Assembly (NCBI GenBank): GCA_019638705.1
Contig: JAHBTI010000023.1
Location: forward strand, 1-50,938
Origin: Bacteroidota bacterium
GTDB lineage: Bacteria; Bacteroidota; Bacteroidia; B-17B0; Aurantibacillaceae
Direction: 5' to 3'
Length of the DNA: 50,938 bases
The notes beneath the pieces were generated by a model. It was not told where the DNA came from. It saw only the letters and a list, made by a program, of their open reading frames with translations, and searched no databases. Below are positions 15,553-23,925 of this stretch, piece by piece. Made by a program: the position numbers and the translations under genes. The first letter of the stretch is position 1, and each line of letters begins with the position of its first letter.

Positions 15553-16404
15553 GTGAAACGCCTGTGCAGTTATATGTTTATTTTGTTTTGTGTTGCGGCA
15601 AAGGCGCAAGACAAACTGTATTATTTAAACGGAAACCTGCGCACGGCAAAAGTGCTTGAAATTACAAGCGAGCAAATTAAAATTGAAAACGAAAATCACG
15701 AAGAAAGCACCGTGTGGTGCGGATACATACTGTGTATTGAATTTGCAGACGGAACGGTTCAAAAAATTTCACCGCCAAAACAAAACATCATTCATACACC
15801 GCAAACCGCAGAAAGCAGCAGTAAAACAAACGCCGAACCCAACAGTCCTTTAAACAACCGCTTTTCAGTAAACACGCTTGCGCTGTGCAATGCCGATGTT
15901 TCGCTGTTTTACGAACGTATGCTGTTTAAAAACACCTTGGGCGTGGGCGCAATGGGCGCATTTAATTTCAGTAGCCGCGCAGGACTTTGGAATATGCGAA
16001 TTCAGCCGCTCAGGGACGGAAGAAAAAATTTTGATGCGGGCGCATTTGTAAATGTGTATGTGGACGATTTGCTCCCCGACGACAGTCATCGGTTTTACAT
16101 AGGCGCTATGTTTAAATATACAGGGCTTAGTTACACAAAAGAAATCAGAAACACTGTTATGATTGGAAATATCCCTTCAACTGTAATTACACTTTCACCA
16201 AATAAAACAGGCTATCAGTTGGCAACCATGCTTATATGCGGCACATACAGCGAAATTGCAAAAAACTTTTATGTAAAAACTATGGCAGGGCTTGGCGGCT
16301 TATATATGCAAAAGGAGTATTTGCAGCAGCGCACTATGCAAAGCGAAGTTATTTCTTCTGTACTAAGTGCTTATTTGGGCTTAAACGTGGGTTTCCATTT
16401 TTAA
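15553..16404 (+). CDS. Outer-membrane beta-barrel protein, paralogue of the next gene
   Basis: From GTG at 15553 the product has a signal peptide ending in AAKAQ, a short N-terminal strand-rich domain (LYYLNGNLRTAKVLEITSEQ), a polar linker rich in Ser/Thr/Asn, and about 180 residues of alternating strands ending in LGLNVGFHF with a terminal Phe, typical of outer-membrane barrels. The neighbour at 16408 shares the same plan (QDKLFFNNGKTAVGLVVGVG), so the two arose by duplication. Specific role unknown. An ATG at 15571 is a possible later start that would shorten the signal peptide. Confidence 0.75.
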   Translation: MKRLCSYMFILFCVAAKAQDKLYYLNGNLRTAKVLEITSEQIKIENENHEESTVWCGYILCIEFADGTVQKISPPKQNIIHTPQTAESSSKTNAEPNSPLNNRFSVNTLALCNADVSLFYERMLFKNTLGVGAMGAFNFSSRAGLWNMRIQPLRDGRKNFDAGAFVNVYVDDLLPDDSHRFYIGAMFKYTGLSYTKEIRNTVMIGNIPSTVITLSPNKTGYQLATMLICGTYSEIAKNFYVKTMAGLGGLYMQKEYLQQRTMQSEVISSVLSAYLGLNVGFHF

Positions 16405-16407
16405 AAC

Positions 16408-17151
16408 ATGAAAAAAACAGCCTGCATACTTTTTTTGTTTCCGTTGCTGTTGTCTGCGCAGGACAAACTGTTTTTTAACAACGGCAAAACCGCCGTGGGC
16501 TTGGTGGTGGGTGTGGGCAGAGATATAGTGTTTTTTAAAAACTACGATACTTCAATTGTAACGCAACACATTCCGAAAACAGCATTGATGATGATTGAAA
16601 AACAAAACGGCACACGGTATATTTTTTCTGAAACACCCGAACCTGCCCCACACCAAAACAGCAGGTACAGAAATATCATCGGCGCGCAACCGCTTGCTTT
16701 GCTTACAGGGCGAGGCACGCTGGTGTACGAGCAACTAACGGCAGACGGAAGAATTGGTGTAGCCTTTCCTTTGTCAATCACATATTCTGTATTCAGAAAT
16801 TCGGGCAGTCTTAATCCGAATAATCCGCCCGTAACAGGGGCTAATCGCAAGGGCATAAATTTTATAGGCGGTGTGGACGTAAATTTTTATCTGAAGCAAG
16901 AACCGTTTAACGGTTTTTTTATTGGTCCGCGCGCGCGCTACGGCACAGATATGTTTTTTTTAAACACCGAAGCCTTTACCCTGCAAACACAAATAGGCTA
17001 TTGTGCCAACGAACCCGACGAGCGTTTTGTGCAACACATTTCCATGGGTTTTGGTTTTGCAAAAATATTTTCTTCGGCATCGCTAAACGTTATGCAAAAC
17101 CGCTTATACGCATGGTTCAGCATTAATTACCGCGTTGGTTTTAAATGGTAA
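16408..17151 (+). CDS. Outer-membrane beta-barrel protein, paralogue of the previous gene
   Basis: A 247-residue protein with signal peptide MKKTACILFLFPLLLSAQ, an N-terminal segment like its neighbour, then a predicted barrel (GINFIGGVDVNFYLKQ, FFIGPRARYGTDMFFL) ending in YRVGFKW with a terminal aromatic residue. It starts three bases after the stop of the upstream paralogue, so the pair is an operon. It converges on the PLP-enzyme gene and overlaps its 3' end by 25 bases. Function unknown. Confidence 0.75.
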   Translation: MKKTACILFLFPLLLSAQDKLFFNNGKTAVGLVVGVGRDIVFFKNYDTSIVTQHIPKTALMMIEKQNGTRYIFSETPEPAPHQNSRYRNIIGAQPLALLTGRGTLVYEQLTADGRIGVAFPLSITYSVFRNSGSLNPNNPPVTGANRKGINFIGGVDVNFYLKQEPFNGFFIGPRARYGTDMFFLNTEAFTLQTQIGYCANEPDERFVQHISMGFGFAKIFSSASLNVMQNRLYAWFSINYRVGFKW

Positions 17152-18101
17152 CGCTCCTCAAAGCCTTTGTTTCCCTGCAAACCGCCACTATGAACAATTA
17201 AAATTTTTGAATGGGGTTTCAGTTTATGTTGTTTCATCAAATCAAACGCGGCAAAAAATAATTTGTTGGTGTACACATAGTCCAAAGGAATTTTTTGTTC
17301 ACGTTCAAATTCGTTTTTAAAATCAATTAATGCTTTGTCAAACTTGGCATAACCCGAAAAACAGTAATTGTTGGTGATACAGGAATTTTCAATGTTGTTT
17401 TTTTCTACTGCTTCATTGCCGAAAACTTTCAAATTTCTTTCGGGAAAAATTTCCTGCAAGAGATTTTCTGTTTCTTGCGGTAATTTATGTTCGCCTTTCA
17501 AAACGCTAATGCCTATCACGGTTTGGTTTGGCTTTGCGCTTGCTAAAATTCCCGCAAAAGTTGTGCCTGTGCCGCAAGCGCAAAAAATATAATCGTAAGT
17601 TTGCCACGAATTTTCACCAACATAATTAGTGTCATTCGTGAAATTCGTGGCTGCAATTTCCATGCAACCCAAAACGCCCTCCACATTATTTCCGCCTTCG
17701 GGAATTAAATAATGCGCGCCGAATTTTTCGGTGAGATAATTTTTAAAAGCAATTTCATTTTTCTGAGAATAAAATTCTCTGCTTACAAAATGCAGTTGCA
17801 TTCCGTTTTGTTTCGCTTGTTCTAAAGTAGGATTGTTTTGTTCTTCACCGCGAATAATGCCAACGCATTTTATATTAAACAATTTGCAAGCCGCCGCCGT
17901 AGCCGCAATATGATTGGAAAACGCACCGCCAAAGGTGATAATGAGTTTGTGATTTTCCGCAACGGCTTTTTCTAAATTGTGCTTGAGTTTAAACCATTTG
18001 TTGCCGCTTATTTCCTGGTGTAACAAATCCAAACGCAGCACATCAACCTGATAGTTTAAATTTAATTGGAGTGATTGAATAATTGGAGAATAATGAAGCA
18101 T
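17127..18101 (-). CDS. PLP-dependent ACC deaminase / D-cysteine desulfhydrase family enzyme
   Basis: A 324-residue fold-type II PLP enzyme. SGNKWFKLKHN holds the Schiff-base lysine (Lys35), FGGAFSNHIAATAAAC is the substrate/phosphate loop near residue 57, and CACGTGTTFAGIL near 174 binds the PLP phosphate. Members act as 1-aminocyclopropane-1-carboxylate deaminases or D-cysteine desulfhydrases; the sequence does not separate the two, and D-cysteine desulfhydrase is more likely in this phylum. Residues 151-167 (ATNFTNDTNYVGENSWQ) are an insert encoded by a palindromic repeat (17603-17651). The insert sits between CMEIA and YDYIFCAC, where relatives have only a short loop. Confidence 0.85.
   Translation of the reverse strand: MLHYSPIIQSLQLNLNYQVDVLRLDLLHQEISGNKWFKLKHNLEKAVAENHKLIITFGGAFSNHIAATAAACKLFNIKCVGIIRGEEQNNPTLEQAKQNGMQLHFVSREFYSQKNEIAFKNYLTEKFGAHYLIPEGGNNVEGVLGCMEIAATNFTNDTNYVGENSWQTYDYIFCACGTGTTFAGILASAKPNQTVIGISVLKGEHKLPQETENLLQEIFPERNLKVFGNEAVEKNNIENSCITNNYCFSGYAKFDKALIDFKNEFEREQKIPLDYVYTNKLFFAAFDLMKQHKLKPHSKILIVHSGGLQGNKGFEERYHLKPTR
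17603..17651. repeat. Palindromic repeat inside the PLP-enzyme gene, translated in frame
   Basis: GCCACGAATTTTCAC (17603-17617) mirrors GTGAAATTCGTGGC (17638-17651) with one bulged base, around a centre of about 20 bases. The word TCATTCGTGAAATTCGTGGC is, to my knowledge, a common dispersed repeat in environmental Bacteroidota. It has no stop in the coding frame and adds about 17 residues to a loop of the enzyme. Confidence 0.7.
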
Positions 18102-18107
18102 AGAAAT

Positions 18108-19016
18108 TTACCACGCTTCAAACGCCGTTAATTTTTTGCGGTTGTCTTTATCGCGTAAATTGTAGCTTAAAGCGAGTTCCCAAGAGCCGGCAGTGTTACC
18201 TGCAAGTCTGCTTACGCTTGCAAAGTAATTTACTGTTGCAGAAAAATAATCGTGGCGATAACCCAATACTCCGCCGAAATAGTCTGCATTTATAAAATTT
18301 AAACCGCAAATAAAATGTTTAAAGAAAACTGCATTAGTTTGGAGTTGCAGGGATTGGAATTTTTGTTGAGAAGTGAAATTCCCTCCAACTTGCACAAGCA
18401 TTTTTTCTGAAAGAATAAAATTGTAAGAAGCGTGAACGTTAAGGCGAACAGGTAATTTGGAATGGTTTAGTAATCCTTCATCAGGCTGATTAACATGAAA
18501 AGCAGAAACCCCGCCATAAAAAGTTTTATATTGAAACAATAAACCGCTGCTGAAATCAAGAGCTTGTTTTTTTGGATTAGTAACAATATGCGGATACCAA
18601 CCCGGGAGCATATAAGTTCCTTCAAGTCGGCGTTGAAGATATGCAATCCGTAATGAGGGAATAATTTTGAGTTTATCATTTACTTTAAAATGCTGCGCAT
18701 ACGTTAAACCGATATTTTGTGATGTTAGAAGTCCTTTAGCCTCGTTATGAGTACCGTAATTAAGCGCAAAAGCACCCTTTATTTTTTTTACATAAGCGTC
18801 TGCGCTTGCATAATAACTAACAGAAGTATGTCCGGCAGAAATATTAGGCCACTTATTTTGATAATTTGTTTGCACCCGCAAACCGCCGTTACTCCCCGCA
18901 AAAGAGGGGTTTGTATTAAGCAACGATTGATTGGTGTTTGCAAAAGCAACATCTTGCGCAAATGTGTTTGTTGTAAAAACAAACACTAAACTAAATGTGA
19001 GGGTAAAATGTTTCAT
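18108..19016 (-). CDS. PorP/SprF family type IX secretion outer-membrane protein
   Basis: A 302-residue outer-membrane protein with signal peptide (ends in TNTFAQ). The family N-terminus follows: FANTNQSLLNTNPSFAGSNG and VQTNYQNKWPNIS, in which the NPSFAG-type motif and YRxQWP-like strand are diagnostic of PorP/SprF. The remainder is a barrel with GVSAFHVNQPDEGLL. Members help secrete or anchor large adhesins or gliding proteins through the type IX system. The usual SprF neighbour, a giant CTD adhesin, is not adjacent here, although one lies at the end of the window. Confidence 0.88.
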   Translation of the reverse strand: MKHFTLTFSLVFVFTTNTFAQDVAFANTNQSLLNTNPSFAGSNGGLRVQTNYQNKWPNISAGHTSVSYYASADAYVKKIKGAFALNYGTHNEAKGLLTSQNIGLTYAQHFKVNDKLKIIPSLRIAYLQRRLEGTYMLPGWYPHIVTNPKKQALDFSSGLLFQYKTFYGGVSAFHVNQPDEGLLNHSKLPVRLNVHASYNFILSEKMLVQVGGNFTSQQKFQSLQLQTNAVFFKHFICGLNFINADYFGGVLGYRHDYFSATVNYFASVSRLAGNTAGSWELALSYNLRDKDNRKKLTAFEAW

Positions 19017-19092
19017 AGCCTTTAATTCTCAGTTCTATCAAAAGTAGAGAATAAAAACTACGAGGGGAAATTTTTAACATTTCAGGGTTTTC

Positions 19093-19157
19093 ACCACAGA
19101 GGCACAGAGAACACGGAGTTCTGTCTTTTCTTTGTGTTCTCTGTGCCTCTGTGGTTA
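19093..19157. repeat. Dispersed palindromic repeat, family C copy 3
   Basis: The clearest copy: CCACAGAGGCACAGAGAACA (19093-19112) is mirrored by TGTTCTCTGTGCCTCTGTGG (19135-19154). The stem is near-perfect and about 20 bp long. The TTA right after the stem (19155-19157) is the stop codon of the aminopeptidase gene on the minus strand, as in copy 1. A hairpin directly at the stop would also work as a 3'-end stabiliser or terminator. Confidence 0.85.
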
Positions 19158-20447
19158 TTTTGCGTTCATCAACGCCTCAATTTCCTCCGCTTCAATCGGA
19201 ATGTTTTTCATCAAATCCATTTGCCCGTTGGTGGTAACCAAAATGTTGTTCTCAATGCGTATGCCCAAATTTTCTTCGGGAATGTAAATGCCCGGTTCTA
19301 CGGTAAACACCATGCCCGCTTGCATTGGCTCGTGGAAAAAACCAACATCGTGCACATCTAATCCCAAAAAATGACTTGTGCCGTGCATAAAATATTTTTT
19401 GTAAGCAGGCATTGCAGAATTTTGATTTTTTACTTCGTCCTGTTTCAATAAACCAAGTTGCAACAATTCTTCCGTCATCAAATCGCCAACGGCTTTGTTG
19501 TATTTTTCAAAGGTTTGTCCGGGTAGCAACAATTTTGTGGCGGCTTTGTGTACATGCAACACAGCGTTATACACTTCTTTTTGGCGTTTGGTATATTTTC
19601 CGTTTACGGGAATGGAGCGCGTTAAATCACTGGCGTAGTTGGCGTATTCTGCGGCAACGTCCAACAAAATTACATCGCCGTCTTTACATTGTTTGTTGTT
19701 TTCTACATAATGCAACACACAGGCATTTTTCCCGCTTGCCACAATAGGTCCGTAAGCAAAGCCTTGCGAGCGGTTGCGAATAAACTCATGAATAAATTCC
19801 GCTTCAATGTCATATTCCCACACATTTGGTTTAACAAATTGCAACACGCGGCGGAAACCTTTTTCGGTAATGTCGCAAGCCTGCTGAATCAACTCAATTT
19901 CCTGCATACTTTTAATGGCACGGATTTTCTGCATAATCGGTGCGCTGCGTTCGTAGTGATGAAGCGGAAATTTTGCCTGAATGATTTTATTAAAACGGTC
20001 TTGCGCGGTTTCTACATCAATGTAACGGCGCGTGTGTTCGTTGCTGTTTAAATAAATATTTTCCGCCTGAAAGAAAAACGGTTTCATCACTTTTTCAAAT
20101 TCGTGAAACCAATACACATGCTCAATGCCGCTTGCCGCCGTAGCTTGCGCTTTGTTCAGTTTCGCGCCTTCCCACACGGCAATCAATTCGCTGGTTTCGC
20201 GCACAAACAAAATTTCTTTGTGCCGTCCGTCTTTCACATCGGGGAAAATTACCAACATGGTTTCTTCCTGGTCAATGCCTGTCAAATAAAACAAATCGGT
20301 GTTTTGGCGAAAACCCATGCTGCCGTCGGCATTGGTGGGCATAATGTCGTTGCTGACGAAAATTGCCAGCGAATTTGGCTTTAAATGGTTTTTAAATTTA
20401 TGTCTGTTTTCAATAAATAAAGAATTGTCAATGGCTTGGTATTTCAT
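19155..20447 (-). CDS. pepP: Aminopeptidase P family Xaa-Pro aminopeptidase
   Basis: Cleaves N-terminal residues that precede proline. Residues 1 to about 165 are the creatinase/AMP_N domain (LFYLTGIDQEETMLVIFP). The pita-bread catalytic domain carries the five metal ligands: the two aspartates in LLDVAAEYANYASDLTRSIP, His in HGTSHFLGLDVHDVG, Glu in VEPGIYIPEENLG and Glu in IRIENNILVT. The length of 430 is normal for the bacterial family. No signal peptide, so cytoplasmic. Its stop codon is provided by the palindromic repeat downstream. Confidence 0.95.
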   Translation of the reverse strand: MKYQAIDNSLFIENRHKFKNHLKPNSLAIFVSNDIMPTNADGSMGFRQNTDLFYLTGIDQEETMLVIFPDVKDGRHKEILFVRETSELIAVWEGAKLNKAQATAASGIEHVYWFHEFEKVMKPFFFQAENIYLNSNEHTRRYIDVETAQDRFNKIIQAKFPLHHYERSAPIMQKIRAIKSMQEIELIQQACDITEKGFRRVLQFVKPNVWEYDIEAEFIHEFIRNRSQGFAYGPIVASGKNACVLHYVENNKQCKDGDVILLDVAAEYANYASDLTRSIPVNGKYTKRQKEVYNAVLHVHKAATKLLLPGQTFEKYNKAVGDLMTEELLQLGLLKQDEVKNQNSAMPAYKKYFMHGTSHFLGLDVHDVGFFHEPMQAGMVFTVEPGIYIPEENLGIRIENNILVTTNGQMDLMKNIPIEAEEIEALMNAK

Positions 20448-20494
20448 AATAGCGTAAAAATTTTTTTGTGCGCTAAAAGTACGGAATAAAAAAC

Positions 20495-20502
20495 TATCTT
20501 TG
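20495..20502 (+). promoter_or_regulatory. -7 promoter element of the DUF5606 gene
   Basis: TATCTTTG is a perfect TAnnTTTG element, 23 bases before the ATG at 20526. A TTTTTTTG tract lies upstream at 20461-20468, giving a spacing a little longer than usual (26 bases), so the -33 is less certain than the -7. The region is divergently shared with pepP. Confidence 0.55.
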
Positions 20503-20525
20503 CTCCTCTAAAAAATCAAAAGAAC

Positions 20526-21062
20526 ATGATTGACTTAACAGGAATTATTTCTATTTCAGGGCAACCCGGACTGTTTAAAATTATTGCGCAAAGCAAAAAC
20601 GGTATTATTGTTGAGGGCTTGGCTGACAAAAAGCGTGTGAACGTTTACGCTTCCACCAAAGTTTCTACGTTATCGGATATAAGTATGTTTACCACAGGCG
20701 AGGACAAAGCGATTGAAGAAATTATGTTCTCCATTTTTGAAAAAGAAAACGGTGGCGCAGCCATTGACAACAAAGCCGATGACAAAACCATTGAGACATA
20801 TTTTGGCGAAGTGTTACCCGATTACGATAAAGACCGTGTGTATGTAAGCAATATGCGTAAATTATTTTCGTGGTACAATGCTTTGCAGGTGTCGGGCAAC
20901 TTAAAAAAGAAAGAAGAAAAAGCAGAGGGCGAAGAAAAAACCGCAGCCGTAAAAGCTGAAACAAAAACCGCCGCCAAAAAAACAATAGCTAAAGATGTGA
21001 AAACCAAAACAAGCGCGGGCGTTAAAAAAACGGCAGGCGTAAGAAAAACGGGAACGGCGTAA
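20526..21062 (+). CDS. DUF5606 family protein
   Basis: A 178-residue cytoplasmic protein. Residues 1 to about 125 form the conserved core of a Bacteroidota-specific family (MIDLTGIISISGQPGLFKII, VNVYASTKVSTLSDISMFT, PDYDKDRVYVSNMRKLFSWY). The last 50 residues are Lys/Ala/Glu-rich and resemble a histone- or nucleic-acid-binding tail (KKTAGVRKT). Function is unknown; the basic tail suggests nucleic-acid contact, which is inference. It is divergent from pepP and has a good promoter element and a terminator. Confidence 0.88.
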   Translation: MIDLTGIISISGQPGLFKIIAQSKNGIIVEGLADKKRVNVYASTKVSTLSDISMFTTGEDKAIEEIMFSIFEKENGGAAIDNKADDKTIETYFGEVLPDYDKDRVYVSNMRKLFSWYNALQVSGNLKKKEEKAEGEEKTAAVKAETKTAAKKTIAKDVKTKTSAGVKKTAGVRKTGTA

Positions 21063-21087
21063 ATTTTAGTTGTAAGATTTTAGTCAT

Positions 21088-21119
21088 AAGTCGTAAGTCA
21101 AAAGATTTACGACTTTTTT
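21088..21119 (+). terminator. Rho-independent terminator after the DUF5606 gene
   Basis: AGTCGTAA (21089-21096) pairs perfectly with TTACGACT (21107-21114) around a 10-base loop and is followed by a T run. It lies 27 bases past the stop codon. Confidence 0.75.
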
Positions 21120-21132
21120 CTTGCAACTAATC

Positions 21133-21687
21133 TCACTTATCCTTATAAATCACCATATTGATAATTCCCTGCGCGGGGCTTGAATTATCGCTGAGAGAAA
21201 CCACAAAAGGCTTACGTTGTCCTTCAAAGCAATTGTAAATAACATAGCCTTTGTCTTCGGTGGGATTGGGGAGCTTGTTGGCGTAATAATCTTTTAAATC
21301 ACAAAATAAATAATTCGCCAAATCCAAATCTTTGGTATTGATTTGCACACTTATTTCTTCCAAACTGTCGTTTTCCAACGTGTAATCAATGGAATAATTG
21401 GTAAGGCTGTCAGCCGTGTATTCGTAATACAAATGTTCTTCAGAAATTTCGGTGGGCGCAGCGTTTTCCATGTATTTAATGCTGTCGGCGCAGGCGTTAA
21501 GGTTCACGCCTCTGAAAATTCCGTTTTTGGAACGTACAATTTCGTCTAATAAAACATGGTAACCTGCAAACACCCGTTGTTTTGGCGGCTGTGTTTGTTC
21601 CGCTGTTTTTTCTTGGTTGTTGTTACACGAAATCAACATAAGCGCAAGTATTGCAGCAGAAAAAAATATGTTGAAACGAAACTTCAC
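21133..21687 (-). CDS. Putative lipoprotein of unknown function
   Basis: A 184-residue protein with a lipoprotein signal ending in LALMLISC, a short polar linker, then a mixed alpha/beta domain (YYEYTADSLTNYSIDYTLEN, ISVQINTKDLDLANYLFCDL). I do not recognise the family. It probably faces the periplasm. It stands alone between a terminator and the EVE-domain gene. Confidence 0.7.
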   Translation of the reverse strand: MKFRFNIFFSAAILALMLISCNNNQEKTAEQTQPPKQRVFAGYHVLLDEIVRSKNGIFRGVNLNACADSIKYMENAAPTEISEEHLYYEYTADSLTNYSIDYTLENDSLEEISVQINTKDLDLANYLFCDLKDYYANKLPNPTEDKGYVIYNCFEGQRKPFVVSLSDNSSPAQGIINMVIYKDK

Positions 21688-21747
21688 AAAACAGTTAAGC
21701 GGCGGGCAAATATAGTCAGATTATTCCATAATTTTCAGGCTTCCGGC

Positions 21748-22161
21748 TCAAACTTTCGTTCCGCTTATTTCGCAAATCTTCTCAAATTCTGCCGCAGTTA
21801 CTTTTCCCACACTTAAACGCCCAAGCCGCACCAAATCCATGTTTTTAAAAAAAGCATTTTTCTTTAAGGTTTCCAAGTTCACGGTTTTTTTCAACTCTTT
21901 GTGTGGTGCAACGTCCACCGCCACCCATGCTGTTTCTTCGGTAGTGGGGTCTTGGTAATGCTCTTTTACAATTTTGGCAATGCCTACAATTTCCTGTCCC
22001 TCGTTGCTGTGATAATAAAAAGCCAAATCGCCCTTTTTCATGTCGCGTAAATTGTTGCGGGCAGCGTAATTGCGCACACCTGTCCAATCGGTTTTTTTGT
22101 CTTTTTTCAGTTGCGCCCAACTGTAAACAGAGGGTTCGGATTTTATAAGCCAGTAATTCAT
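21748..22161 (-). CDS. EVE domain-containing protein
   Basis: A 137-residue single-domain protein of the EVE/PUA-like superfamily, which reads modified bases in DNA or RNA. The hallmark residues are visible: MNYWLIKSEPSVYSW at the N-terminus, DWTGVRNYAARNNLRDMKKG, FYYHSNEGQEIVGIAKI and the C-terminal LVRLGRLSV. The length is normal for the short bacterial members. In E. coli and others such proteins occur with defence or RNA-modification genes; here the neighbours give no such hint. Confidence 0.93.
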   Translation of the reverse strand: MNYWLIKSEPSVYSWAQLKKDKKTDWTGVRNYAARNNLRDMKKGDLAFYYHSNEGQEIVGIAKIVKEHYQDPTTEETAWVAVDVAPHKELKKTVNLETLKKNAFFKNMDLVRLGRLSVGKVTAAEFEKICEISGTKV

Positions 22162-22184
22162 AGGACAAAGATAATAATGCCCCT

Positions 22185-22252
22185 CAACCTCTCAAAGGTG
22201 GATTTTACAATCCGCGCAAACCCTCCCCTTTGGGGGAGATGGAGGGGGCTAA
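22185..22252. repeat. GC-rich CCCTCC/GGAGGG repeat overlapping the end of hldD
   Basis: CCCTCAACCTCTCAAAGG is followed by CCCTCCCCTTTGGGGGAG and GGAGGGGGCT, a set of mirrored C- and G-runs. The same type of unit lies at 34229-34260. The unit extends into the coding end of hldD, whose last residues (SISPKGEGLRGL) come from it. Confidence 0.7.
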
Positions 22253-23194
22253 ATAATTCTTCACATAATCGCTCACACCCTCTTCCAAAGAAGTAAACGG
22301 TTTTGAATAACCAACCGAAATTAATTTTTTCATGTTGGCTTCGGTGAAGTATTGGTATTTGTCGCGAATGTCAATCGGTGTGTCAATAAACTCAATGTTT
22401 GGTTCAAGATTAAGTGCGTGAAACGTTGCTTTTGCCAAATCTAAAAAGGTGCGCGCTTTTCCGCTGCCGAGATTGTAAATACCGTTTTTCGGATTTTGAG
22501 AATACAAAAACCAAATCACATTTATCACATCTTTTACATACACAAAATCGCGGAGTTGCCCGCCGTCAGTGTAATTCGGATTGTGCGAACGAAACAGCTT
22601 TACTTTTCCCGCATTTTTAATTTGATTGAATGAGTGAAAAATTACCGAAGCCATACGCGCTTTGTGATATTCATTTGGTCCGTACACATTAAAAAACTTT
22701 AAGCCGTACCAATGGGGTGGATTTTGTGTTTGCTGCAAAGCCCATTTGTCAAAATCGTTTTTGCTGTCGCCGTAAGGATTGAGCGGTTTCAATAAGTTTA
22801 TTTTTGTTTCATCGTCGTCGTAGCCATGCTCGCCCAAACCGTAAGTGGCGGCAGAAGAAGCGTAAATCACGGGAATGTTATGTTCAGCACAAATATTCCA
22901 AATAGCTTTCGTGTAGCTTAAATTCAGCTCATTAAACAATTCAACATTAAATTCGGTGGTATCTGTTCTTGCGCCAATGTGAATGATATAATTTACTTCT
23001 TGATGATTTTTCTTAAACCAATCTATAAAAACGCTGCGCTCAATTTTTTGTTTAAACTTTTTTCCTTCCAAGTTTTTATCTTTTTCGTGTTTGGAAAAAT
23101 CGTCCACCAAAATTAAATCGGTAATTCCTTCGGCATTAAATTTTGAAACCAAACAAGAGCCTATAAATCCCGCCGAACCAGTAATAACAACCAT
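22205..23194 (-). CDS. hldD: ADP-glyceromanno-heptose 6-epimerase
   Basis: An SDR-type epimerase that converts ADP-D-glycero- to ADP-L-glycero-D-manno-heptose for the LPS inner core. The Rossmann motif is VVITGSAGFIGSCLVSKF at the N-terminus. HIGARTDTTEFN near 95 and the catalytic pair in YGLGEHGYDD / PLNPYGDSKNDFDKWA are typical of HldD (Tyr and Lys of the YxxxK pair in YGDSK). FNVYGPNEYHKARMASVIF is also diagnostic. The length of 329 is slightly long because the last dozen residues are encoded by a GC-rich repeat, probably after loss of the original stop. Confidence 0.92.
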   Translation of the reverse strand: MVVITGSAGFIGSCLVSKFNAEGITDLILVDDFSKHEKDKNLEGKKFKQKIERSVFIDWFKKNHQEVNYIIHIGARTDTTEFNVELFNELNLSYTKAIWNICAEHNIPVIYASSAATYGLGEHGYDDDETKINLLKPLNPYGDSKNDFDKWALQQTQNPPHWYGLKFFNVYGPNEYHKARMASVIFHSFNQIKNAGKVKLFRSHNPNYTDGGQLRDFVYVKDVINVIWFLYSQNPKNGIYNLGSGKARTFLDLAKATFHALNLEPNIEFIDTPIDIRDKYQYFTEANMKKLISVGYSKPFTSLEEGVSDYVKNYLAPSISPKGEGLRGL

Positions 23195-23303
23195 AGTAAA
23201 ATTTTAAGTTCCAAAGGTAAAGAAATTGGCGGTAAAATAAACGCCCGCGCGAAACACAAGCGAGGGTAAAAAGAATTGAAATTTTAATTATCAGCTAAAA
23301 CAG

Positions 23304-23370
23304 TTAATGTGTTTGGCTTTTTTATGAAAATGGAATGTGCAACGGCTAACGATGTTAGCGACTCGTTGTT
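23304..23370. other. Cassette-end recombination-like site (left edge of island 2)
   Basis: 23304-23357 matches 6779-6833 at the left edge of island 1 over about 55 bases. From 23354 GTTAGCGACTCGTTGTT is mirrored at 24665-24680 as AACAATGACCGCTAAC, with a small internal difference, so the two genes between are bracketed by inverted ends. Confidence 0.5.
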
Positions 23371-23385
23371 CTTTTATTACATCGT

Positions 23386-23919
23386 TCAAATCCATTTTCC
23401 AAAAATAATTTTTACTCCAAAGTGATTTCTCCATTTGTCAATATTATTGTCATAGTTGAAGTATGTTCCGCCAATTTGCAAACCAAATGACATAGCAAAT
23501 TTGTCGTCAAATAACAGTTTGTACCCAGGTTCAATCCAAACTCCGATGTTGTTATGCATTTCTATGCTGTTCCTTGTCAAACTAATGACAGGTGAAGCAT
23601 AAAAACCTTTTGAAAGGTCATTTTTCTCGTTCTTCTTTTTCAGAAATATGGGCATAGCAGTTTCTATTCCGAAATGGCTTATGTTGTTTCCATTGTTTCT
23701 TATCCCTAAATTAAGAATTGATGTAAACCGTAAATCTGCTCGTTTAGTAATGGTTAGTTGGTAAACAAATGGAAAGACATTGATGTCAAGCTCGCCCTTG
23801 TTGTAAAAAGGTTCAATGGTAATGTTTGGATTTATTCCTATGAAGTGGTTGCTGTTTTGGGCGAGTGTTTTTAAAGGAATAATTAGTAAAAAGAATAATA
23901 TGTATTTATGATTTTTCAT
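23386..23919 (-). CDS. Putative outer-membrane protein, unknown function
   Basis: A 177-residue protein with signal peptide MKNHKYILFFLLIIPLKTLAQ, then alternating beta strands (LRFTSILNLGIRNNGNNISH, AMSFGLQIGGTYFNYD) and an end of FGVKIIFGKWI, as in small outer-membrane barrels. No family recognised. It lies six bases after the CPBP protease gene inside island 2, and its stop is close to the island edge. Its AT content is higher than that of the neighbouring core genes. Confidence 0.65.
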   Translation of the reverse strand: MKNHKYILFFLLIIPLKTLAQNSNHFIGINPNITIEPFYNKGELDINVFPFVYQLTITKRADLRFTSILNLGIRNNGNNISHFGIETAMPIFLKKKNEKNDLSKGFYASPVISLTRNSIEMHNNIGVWIEPGYKLLFDDKFAMSFGLQIGGTYFNYDNNIDKWRNHFGVKIIFGKWI

Positions 23920-23925
23920 TTACGG

